Part shown: positions 25,894-33,644 of the stretch, one piece after another
Position numbering within the stretch: position 1 is the stretch's first letter
How the letters are laid out: every line of letters begins with the position of its first letter
From: Sarcomyxa edulis
Lineage: Eukaryota; Basidiomycota; Agaricomycetes; Agaricales; Mycenaceae
Assembly: GCA_009761415.1 (NCBI GenBank)
Contig: QUOL01000010.1
Coordinates: 1,455,296 to 1,519,295, forward strand
DNA length: 64,000 nucleotides
Direction of reading: 5' to 3'
Translations under genes and position numbers: made by a program
Notes under the pieces: model-generated
What the model was told of the DNA's origin: nothing
The model's input: the letters and a program-made list of their open reading frames with translations, nothing else
Database searches by the model: none

Positions 25894-26657
25894 ATATGAT
25901 GTAGATATTTTTCAAGTCATTTTTTGATTGACGGTGGCAAACTTTGAAATTTATTTCTCTATGTCTGCAGCTCCTTCTCCTCTCCCTACATTTAGCTGTG
26001 CCATGCCCATACGTGCTTCCACGACTTCTTCATCTTCATCATACCCAATTCTCCGTTTTAAATGATTTGGAGCAAATATGGGACGTGCAACAATGTGATG
26101 CTCAGCCCTGGCGCTGCTTGCCATCTATGATCATGTATGAGTATACAATAGAAGTTACCAGTGAGACATAAATACCTTGCTGAAACTATTGTCCAAGAGC
26201 GTTACGGCCTGCAGTATACAGTGGATAGTAATCTTGTTGTTTTTGACAGGAATTGCTCGAAAGGTGTGCTGAACCTCGACAATATCTCCAACTTTGAAAA
26301 TACTGGGATTAATTGGAGAGTAGCTGTCGAACGTCAGCAAAAGTTGAGAGTATATTGGACTACCACGACTCACATAGATTTTCCTTCTGCCGACACTTTA
26401 TGACCATAATACACAACGTCATTGTCCGCTCCATGCATGAGCGTATCCCCCATCATGTTTCGCAGATTACCAGCTGGATCCACCATGTATCGGAATGGTA
26501 CGGACACTTCATGTGGAGCATCTTGAATTGGAGTGAAGTATCTGTTCGATGCCGTGATGGTATCTCCGTAATCTAGATATTTAGCTGGTTCCCAAGCCTT
26601 GACCTCCCCTTCGGGGAAAGAAATAGCAAATAATTCGTGAACTTCTCTCAGCTTTGT

Positions 26658-26663
26658 AACGCT
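26658..26663. repeat. Target site duplication of the outer element, left copy
   Basis: AACGCT occurs here and again at 50555-50560 across the outer element. The exact 4-6 bp limits are ambiguous because the last base overlaps the TG/CA ends of the LTRs. Confidence 0.7.
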
Positions 26664-28411
26664 GTGATGAGGACTGCGGCGCTAGGAGTAGATGTGCTAG
26701 ACTCCTAACTATAGTTCGCCTCTAGGGGGTAAGGTGACGTTTTCTCGGAGGGGATTTTACGTAGCGAGAAATCCTAATGCCCAGTGACTTGTGTTTGGAT
26801 AATGTGTTCGTAAGACGGTGGTGAGGTGGGTATGAGATGATGAGGTGTAAGGTAAGCTTCGGACTTGTAGGATCGTTCTCGGTAGGCCGTTTAGAGGCTT
26901 CGGACAGCTATAGGTTCGTTCTTGGAAGACCTACGAAGGCCTCGGATAGCTTTCGGAGAGCTGATCGATGCTTCGGACGGCTTATAAAACGTCTTCGGAG
27001 AGCTATCGAGGGCTTCGGACAGCTATAAGTTCGATCTTGGAGAACCTACGAGGGCCTCGGACAGCTTTTGGTGAGCTGACCGATGCTTTGTATAGCTATA
27101 AAAACGTCTTCGGAGAGCTATCGAAGGTTTCGGACAGCTCTGAACTGATTTCGGAGAGCTTCGAGGGTTTCGGACAGCTCTGGACTGATTTCGGAGAGCT
27201 TCCTTCGTTCCGGGAGTGGTACTGCCGACTGAATCAAGTCCTTTTTCTCTTGTTTTGACCGACTCCTGTAATCGTTCCTTGTCTCGGTTTCAGAAGTATG
27301 AGAAAGAGATAGAATTCCTATAGAGAGTAACTGGGTAGTTGGTCGATTCGGGTATGTTCCTCTGGTTCTCGTCCACACTGGTTCTATCTACCGTTCTCCA
27401 TGTCCTATCCTACTTTATATATGAATTCCTTCCCTGTCCTTGCCTAATTCTTCACCCCGAGTGCCATCCCAAGGTCCCCGAGATCTCCAATGATGAAACA
27501 GATCCGGTATTGGTTTTGATGTGTCCGAACCTCGCTCAGTGTGAAAGGTTAGGGCCTGAGGTGTTCTCTGAAAGCGTTGCAAGGTGAATTTGTGAAGGGA
27601 TGAAACATGTCCGAGTGAGCAGGATGATGGGGAGCTTCCGATAGATTTTTCCAAGATGCGACGGCCAAAGTTGTCCGAGAAGAGTGAATTTGATGTGGGT
27701 TGCTAGGCGGAGACCTGTAGTGTCTTTGTTAGCGGGCGATACCTCGCTTACAAGTGCTGTGTCATGTGATAAACACAGAGGGAAGAATATTCCGTAGCAC
27801 CACTTGGTCAGGGTGGACGGAGGTCTTAACGAGGCGTCCAGATGCATGGAAAGGTGTGAATTGAGATCACAATGTAAAGGGAATATGTCCGATTTGATAG
27901 GTAGAACAGCTCAGGGCAGCAAGCATCACGTTGGCGGTATGTCGACTGGTGGCAATGTTTTATCGGTGAAGTATCTCTCGATGAGGTCTTCTAGAGGTGA
28001 AAGGGAACCTGCTGAAACGATTTGGGATCTGTCCGAAGGATCTAGGGGGCTGCGGAGAGGTGATCGAGTACGTTGGGCCTTCGGTCAGGTGAAACGACGA
28101 TAGGGAATTGGGTTCTGGCGGTAGATTTCCTTCGGAGAAGTTGTTCGTGTGTGATTTCAAGTATTCCGAAACGTTCTGAGACGTGACCGAAGGCGGGTTA
28201 GCATTTCGTGAGTGGATGAAGAGGCCGCTTTCGGGGAGGAACCGTCAAGTAGTGGGTACTTGGTGTCTTTCAGTGTCCGGTCATTCGAAAAGTAAGTCGT
28301 TTGTGGTAATATCACCAGTATCTCTGTAGTTAGCTATGTCTGGGGAGTCGCATAAGAGTAGGTCGTTGTATAGTTGTCGATTCCTTGGCTGGGGATGCTG
28401 GCATCCTCACA
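26663..28411 (-). repeat. Outer element LTR, left copy (3' LTR by polarity)
   Basis: 1749 bp, matching 48807-50555 at a constant offset of 22144. The only difference I noticed is at 26670 (A) versus 48814 (T). Carries an array of TCGGA motifs near its plus-strand start. No protein-coding frame is supported; open frames in it do not resemble anything. Confidence 0.9.
26853..27200 (+). repeat. TCGGA-rich tandem array inside the LTR
   Basis: Thirteen TCGGA pentamers in about 340 bases, mostly in the contexts TTCGGACAGCT and TTCGGAGAGCT. Higher-order structure: a unit of 115 bp starting at 26898 is repeated at 27013, then a 40-bp unit at 27126 is repeated at 27166. The same array exists in the right LTR at 48997-49344. 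Confidence 0.85.
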
Positions 28412-28420
28412 CTTCCTCCT
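28412..28420 (-). promoter_or_regulatory. Candidate polypurine tract of the outer element
   Basis: On the minus strand this reads AGGAGGAAG and is immediately followed by the LTR start TGTGAGG. This is the position and composition expected for plus-strand DNA priming if the element's RNA is minus-strand. The other end of the internal region has no comparable purine run next to the LTR. Confidence 0.6.
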
Positions 28421-28570
28421 AACTTTTAAATATCGACCGTCCCCGGTCGATCATCCGGAGGGCAAACACAACAGCGTGTCCGTGACCGAAACAGGGCAAG
28501 GATGACCGGCCAAGGACCTATAAATTCCAAGGTCAAGACAGCCAGGGCTTTCCTGAAAGCAACAAGCCAA

Positions 28571-29509
28571 ATGGATCCCATAGCAAAAGAACTCTTCTTT
28601 ACGCGCTGCCTCGATCTGGACGGGATAGATGGCGATATTACGATGGCAACTTTCCTCGGATACCTGCGTAACAATATCCGTCCCATGGTTCACCTAGTCG
28701 TCAGCTGCATTTTTCAAGATGCTGTGGCAGACGTTCTCCTTCCGGAGTTCTCGAGTCACGGTGTATACACGTTGAGAAAGCACGTTAAAATCTTGTGCCA
28801 GCACATGGTGAGTGCGTGTGCGCCTTTCAGGGGGTCCGTGCTAATTGCGAAGGTTAAGGTATTCATGCTCAGACTTAGATGGGTACTGAAGGGGAGGTGC
28901 ATGGACGATACCACGGAGCCGTTTCCCAAGGAAGCAGTGACCGCCGTTTACCAGGTGCAGCGATGTGTCCACGTCGTAGGGTTTTCCGGGGATCAGGACG
29001 AGGACGAGGCACATAAGATCGACGTTATCTTGTACTTCATAGAAGAATATGCCCGCCGATCGACATTTGGCGTCGCTTTCGATTACATCGAGGCGGACCC
29101 GCGTGGTCGGTTCCATGCGCATGCCGTGTTGAAGAAGCATCCATACAGCGGTCCCAGGGTACATCGAGATGGTACGATTAGTACGGACAGGGGCAACAGC
29201 CTCGAAGGGGAAGAGAATCCGGCTAACAACGAAGACGAAGGCATATCCGTCATAAGTATTGCAACGGACGACGAGGACGAGGAAATGGAGGTGGCCGAGG
29301 TAGAAAGGGCCTTGTCCGGTAAGAATTCTGACACTTTAGCGGTGCGGCAACGAGCTGATCGGAGAGGCACAGTCCAGCCACTCGCGAGCTTGGCAACACA
29401 CGGGGCATTTCGCCTGCTTTTGGAGACGTTATCCGAAGAGGAGAGGAACGGTTTGATTGGCGGGGCAGCGATTATTGAACAGGGACTAAACGGCTTGTCG
29501 GGGGCATGA
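28571..29509 (+). CDS. Outer-element family protein 1 (unknown function)
   Basis: Start taken at ATG 28571 because a TATAAA at 28519-28524 lies 47 bases upstream and because the resulting N-terminus (MDPIAKELFFTRCLDLDG) lines up with the other members; an upstream ATG at 28502 lies before the TATA box. Exon 1 is 79 codons and holds the shared motif FLGYLRNNIRPMVHLVVS. A phase-0 intron of 51 nt (28808-28858, stop-free) follows HM; exon 2 starts VFMLRLRWVL. About 295 residues, longest of the family, with an acidic stretch DDEDEEMEVAEVE and an extra C-terminal domain (RLLLETLSEEERNGLIGGAA). No known domain recognised. Confidence 0.65.
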   Translation: MDPIAKELFFTRCLDLDGIDGDITMATFLGYLRNNIRPMVHLVVSCIFQDAVADVLLPEFSSHGVYTLRKHVKILCQHMVSACAPFRGSVLIAKVKVFMLRLRWVLKGRCMDDTTEPFPKEAVTAVYQVQRCVHVVGFSGDQDEDEAHKIDVILYFIEEYARRSTFGVAFDYIEADPRGRFHAHAVLKKHPYSGPRVHRDGTISTDRGNSLEGEENPANNEDEGISVISIATDDEDEEMEVAEVERALSGKNSDTLAVRQRADRRGTVQPLASLATHGAFRLLLETLSEEERNGLIGGAAIIEQGLNGLSGA

Positions 29510-29604
29510 GGCGGCGAGAAGAGGGAAGGGTTCGGACAGGTGATCGAGGGCATGCAGTCTTCATGTACATATAAACGACGAGTCCCGTCGTGTTGAAAAT
29601 CGAA

Positions 29605-30193
29605 ATGCCTGCCCGCAGTATGCAAATGGCTCGCGAGAGGCTCTGCGACTACTTCATGACGCTGAACGTCCCGTCCTTTATTCGACCCGTGTTCTATCCG
29701 CACGAGGGCTTCGATGGATTCTTTCGCAAACGCCTTCGTATGATGTTCGGTGTCATCCAGGCGACGCTTCCCCATAGGGTGACAGCATTTCCCGATGACA
29801 CCGATAGCGTTATCGGGCAGTATACGCTGTCGAGGCGGCTTATGCGGTTTTTCGTCGAGAACGTTGTACGGGCTTCCATCGTTTTTCAGCGGGGCAACGC
29901 AGAGATACTAAAAAAAATATCCTTCTGCGCAGGAACTCATCGTTGCATACCGTCAGCGGGCCAGGACCGATGCCAACGCTGCCGAATTTAAAATTCCTTC
30001 AGAGGTATCCCGTATGATGGAGTTCAGTCTTATCGTTTATGACAAGGTCGGATTTCATGGGGACTGGGCCCTCAGCAGCGTCGGTCAGAGGAGGGAAATG
30101 CTTCAGTCACTAAAAGATGAGGCCGACGTTAACGCTTCATTGACTGGCGGGGCAAAGGAGTATCCCGAATTTGAGGACCTGGTGTTCTGGTAA
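29605..30193 (+). CDS. Outer-element family protein 2 (unknown function)
   Basis: ATG 29605, 30 bases after TATAAA at 29570-29575. Exon 1 (29605-29865, 87 codons) contains GFDGFFRKRLRMMFGVIQA, the family motif; a phase-0 intron 29866-29932; exon 2 (29933-30193) begins ELIVAYRQRARTDAN and contains KIPSEVSRMMEF and FHGDWALSSV. 173 residues. Homology to neighbours is inferred from the shared motif, the intron position and the PSE block; no database family recognised. Confidence 0.62.
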
Positions 30194-30378
30194 GCAGGCG
30201 CCGTCGGTCTCGTTCTTTGGGCCCCTCAGAGGGATACTAATAGTCGGAAATTCGCATTTCAGAACGCACGCGTAGCGGGGAAGCTTTCCTGGATGTGACC
30301 GAGGGGGTTTTTGTCGTCGTTGGTACTTTAATGGGTAAACACTCCTTTCGCGTGCCGTGTTCAGAGATCTTGTAGTTT

Positions 30379-30746
30379 ATGGAATGCACTGTCAGTCCGG
30401 AGGGCAACAACGGTCTCGGGCAGCCGCCCAACCTCCTTTACAAAGGGTATCGATGTCCGATGATTCCACCAGGAGGCGAGTGAGATGAGAACGGAGAGAG
30501 GTTATCAATGCTTTCAGAGCTTTTCTCCTTTACAATTTCGCTATATCGCTCAGTGGCCTGGTCATCATTTCGTTCTTCCGTAGCCTCGCCGTTATACGAT
30601 GGCAGGATGATCTTCTCGTCCCGTTCAATAACTCGGCCGGCGCAAGATGCTGTTTTCTTCTTCAAGATGATGCAGTTGCATTTCTACAGCGCTCAAAGCC
30701 GACAGCCGTCAAGCGCCAGTGGCTTCATGAAGTCATGGCCGTTTAG
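30379..30746 (+). CDS. Possible small two-exon gene with one hydrophobic helix
   Basis: ATG 30379 opens MECTVSPEGNNGLGQ; a very short possible intron (30480-30517, 38 nt) restores a frame with a hydrophobic stretch LLYNFAISLSGLVIISFF and a basic tail ending QWLHEVMAV, stop 30744-30746. The intron is shorter than any other here, its phase differs from the family, and no TATA box was seen, so this may be a decayed family member or chance. Confidence 0.3.
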
Positions 30747-31180
30747 ATCGAGGTGGCTTGCGTCCTGATCGTCGTTGTTCTTACGGCGCAGTTGAGACTG
30801 TGCGTGTTAATACGTGTGCGAGTGATGTGACCGCGATCTTGCGAAATCTTTGCGAAGGAACGAGACACGGCGAAGTGTATCAGGTGAGGCAAGGACCTGC
30901 GACAATAGTCGAAAAGATGGTCCCAGGGTAGCGGCGCGACGTGGCGGCTAGCTCGTGTTCTTTTGCATGTGGCATTCGCAATCGTTCCGTGAGCATCTAT
31001 ACCGAAGAACAGGCGTCTTTACTGCTTCTGATAAGGCACGGTCCGGAAAATCCAACGGCTAACAGTGGCTGCACGGAGTCCGTTCGGACACCTCTTATCG
31101 GTCCGAGACGTCAGTCCTAAGTCCGATGAGGTATAAAGAACGCCAGCTGGCGCAGGATAGCCATCGTTATTCCAGCCAAA
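30747..31180. other. Spacer with promoter of family gene 3
   Basis: No coding frame. Contains several GTCCGA/TCGGAC sites (about 31085-31130) and TATAAA at 31132-31137, 49 bases before the next ATG. Confidence 0.45.
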
Positions 31181-31776
31181 ATGTCGCATGTCGTTAGTTC
31201 ATCGTTTACTCAAGCTCTCCGAGACGAGTTTTTGTCGTACGCTCATCCTCCTGAAGTTCTTGCCGGGGATTTCGCTCCTACCGAGGGCTTTACAAACTTC
31301 CTTCGATTCCGCCTCCGCCCTATGGTGGAGATCGTCGAGCGGGGGTACGCGGCTTATCTTATAACGAGTTCCCCAAGAGACACTGTTGAACCAATCATAT
31401 GGAGCGAGACGAAAGGCTGGTTCCGCATCGTGTTGGATCATTTGGTAGGCGTCCGTGTTTCACTCGATGAGCTTCGGAGTGTTAACCTTACGTCTTCTAG
31501 GATGCCATTCTACGGTTTAGGGATAGGGTGACGGCAATTGGCCGAGGAGACGAGGCCGTGGTTCCGTCAGAAGCGTTGCGCCTCGCAAGCATGGTGCAGC
31601 TATTCCTTATCCATCACGGAGTTGAGCTCGGGTACGATGAAGATGTACTTGTGAAGAGGAAGGATTTAACGAAGGAGTTCCTTTGGTCTATCGTCCCTGT
31701 AATGCACCGAGAGGCAGTTGCCGTGGAATTTCCGGAGTTCGTGATACGGTTGGCAGGGGAGGGTACGGGCAAGTAG
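31181..31776 (+). CDS. Outer-element family protein 3 (unknown function)
   Basis: ATG 31181. Exon 1 31181-31444 (88 codons) with the family motif GFTNFLRFRLRPMVEIVERG; phase-0 intron 31445-31500; exon 2 begins DAILRFRDRVTAIGRG, then VVPSEALRLASMVQLFLIHH and ends RLAGEGTGK. 179 residues, probably all-helical. A TATA box lies at 31132-31137. Function unknown. Confidence 0.65.
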
Positions 31777-31861
31777 AAGGGGTGTCCGATAGCTGAATAG
31801 CGCGATATTTTTAGTATAAAGAGGGTGAATCAATTCCTCCGTACAGGTCACCGCAGAGCCC

Positions 31862-32580
31862 ATGAAAATTATGGAACCCCTACACCAAGTCCTTTTGAAC
31901 ACTCTTGCCCAAGAGGCAGCAACGTTCGATATCCTCGATCGTGACGGAATGATTCACTATCTCAGGTGCCTCCTGCGCCCCGCTGTCGGCCTCGTTGCCG
32001 ATTTTATATTTCGTGAACTCGGGCCTGATGGCTACTTTGTAGCTTTAACTGGTCGCGAGAGGGTTCCCTACTACTGCAATGCGCAAATCGTGTTGCTCCT
32101 CGCGGTACGTTGGTCTAAACTCGACCCTTATTGATTTCATCGTTTGACGGGTTTTCACTTGATCGGTAACAGGTCCACTTCCACAGCCAGTGGCAGGAGC
32201 TAAACAAGCAGGACAGGCGTTTATACATGATTCCGTCCGAGATGAATAGAACGATCAGCCATTTGCGCTTGATTTGTCGGGCTGTCCGAATTCAGCCAGC
32301 AAGCCCCATTCATTGGGAGGTCGAAGCCGTCCGAGCTCTTACCGAGCTTAGCATACGCGCCCTGGCAGCTTACGCGTCGGCTGAGGATGCCTTCGATTGG
32401 CCGGAGTACGAGAAGCCCGGGGATGCCGCGTTGGAAAGCGCGATGACCAGATCGATCCGTCTCGATCTCCTCGAAAGGGTCGTGCCTAAGCGCGTTGTCG
32501 TAGTCGAGGGGGTGTCCGAAGGTGCAGGATATAGCGACGCGGAGGACTGGCCAGGGTCGGAGGAGGAAACGACGGAGTAA
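31862..32580 (+). CDS. Outer-element family protein 4 (unknown function)
   Basis: ATG 31862, 47 bases after TATAAA at 31815-31820. Exon 1 31862-32104 (81 codons) contains MIHYLRCLLRPAVGLVADFI; phase-0 intron 32105-32172; exon 2 begins VHFHSQWQELNKQDRRLYMI and continues with PSEMNRTISHLRLICRAVRI. Acidic C-terminus (DAEDWPGSEEETTE). 216 residues. Same design as its neighbours; function unknown. Confidence 0.65.
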
Positions 32581-32681
32581 AGTAACGCTCCCAGAATCAT
32601 ATGCCACTTATTGTAGTCTGCATATATAAACCTCCCCGAATCGTTTGCTCTGATCCTTAAGTCAGCAAGGTTCCATCAACG

Positions 32682-33147
32682 ATGTCCTTTATTCTCCGTT
32701 TGTCTGCAAATCGCTTTCCCGAAAATCCCCAGGATCCCGACCTCGAAAATGAGAGGTCTCCGACCACCATCTGGTCTCGGTCAATTCGTAGCCTCCTAGG
32801 CATCGTTCATCTCTCCGTTAATGGGAGGTGTCCGACGGATGTTCCTCTCGAGGAAAGGCTCTGGGTCAGGACCCTCCTCACCCGGATCGTCAATTACGTA
32901 GTAAGCGGCTCGCTTGTTTTTCCTTCATCGTTCCTCTTTCAACATCGTCCGTCCAGCATCAAGCTATGAAGCTCCGAGCCTCCGAGGCCATTAAATCAGG
33001 CTCTTGGGATACCATTCCGGTTCCTGCTCAAGCCACCACTACCGTCGCCATGCTCGAGTTCTTTCTGAAGAACTTTGGTTTCGAGGGGGACTACGTTGCG
33101 GTCAACGTTAGGAACGTTGGGTATCTTTTATCGTCGGTGAAGAGCGA
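32682..33147 (+). pseudogene. Outer-element family gene 5, 5' portion (split by the chromovirus)
   Basis: ATG 32682, 52 bases after TATAAA at 32625-32630. Exon 1 32682-32900 (73 codons, with SIRSLLGIVHLSVNGRCP); phase-0 intron 32901-32956; exon 2 begins HQAMKLRASEAIKSG and runs into FGFEGDYVAVNVRNVGYLLS, where the chromovirus LTR interrupts it at 33148. The remaining coding sequence continues at 45428. As it stands the gene is broken. Confidence 0.7.
33143..33147. repeat. Target site duplication AGCGA of the chromovirus, left copy
   Basis: AGCGA here and at 45423-45427 flank the inner element exactly at its TG and CA ends; five bases is usual for Ty3/gypsy integration. Confidence 0.95.
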
Positions 33148-33630
33148 TGTGGTGGTCGTACGACTAGTCCCACAAATATTTGAGGACACGATTCGAGTCT
33201 GACGAGAATCTGACGGGCTAAGATCTAATGGGGACGGGAGTCTCACGAGACGTGCTAAGTCCAGGCAATCCGTGGACAACGTACACGTCTCCGTCTTCTC
33301 AGGCAATCCGTGAGAAGAGAGACTCGGACCGTCCTACGGATAGATCGCAGAAGATCAGCTTCGACACTCCTATTATAGCACTTACCTGAGTAAAGCCCCT
33401 GCCCGCAATTCCAGTCTAAGGCTGTAGATTGAGGCCCTTGGGCAGTTGGGGATGATGATGGTAAGATAAGAGTGATGTTATTCTTGCGTCACAGCGCGTT
33501 ACACAGATAGGTAGAGAATATGAAATAGAATCGTGACTGGTCGTGACGCTCGGAATATCGAGTCTGAGAGTAAGAAAGTGAAACGTATCCAAAAGAAGAA
33601 TAGGAAGAAAGTAATTGTATATTCGCCACA
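33148..33630 (-). repeat. Chromovirus 3' LTR
   Basis: 483 bp, TG...CA ends, identical by eye to 44940-45422. Contains the repeated motif AGGCAATCCGTG twice. Confidence 0.95.
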
Positions 33631-33644
33631 AACCCCCCCACTCT
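33631..33644 (-). promoter_or_regulatory. Chromovirus polypurine tract
   Basis: Minus strand reads GAGTGGGGGGGTT directly before the 3' LTR, starting just after the third ORF's stop codon at 33645-33647. Confidence 0.8.

Larger units (their letters stand above)
24690..26657 (-). pseudogene. Disrupted gene of unknown function, 3' portion (gene A)
   Basis: This is the 3' part of a minus-strand gene split by the 23.9-kb element starting at 26663; the 5' part is at 50556-51408. The first readable stretch contains VTKLREVHELFAISFPEGEV, then a block with YLDYGDTITASNRYFTPI, then VGDIVEVQHTFRAIP in the next exon. Two readings follow. Either the gene stops at 25951 after an exon ending GEGAADIEK and a second gene occupies 24690 to about 25590, or an intron starting in that exon spans two hairpins (25670-25893) and joins in phase to QFEVEKHVNFNRLKN, a coiled coil (about 25446-25117) and an acidic, basic-ending tail with SKRKRSNN and stop at 24690. 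The phases fit the second reading. No family recognised. Confidence 0.6.

Noticed and set aside
26837..28160. Short open frames in the outer LTR (repeated at 48981-50304)
   Set aside because: They arise from the TCGGA repeats, lack TATA/splice context and resemble nothing known.
29083..29775. 230-codon minus-strand open frame in the outer element
   Set aside because: Opposite-strand shadow of family genes 1 and 2; no motif and no gag or pol similarity.
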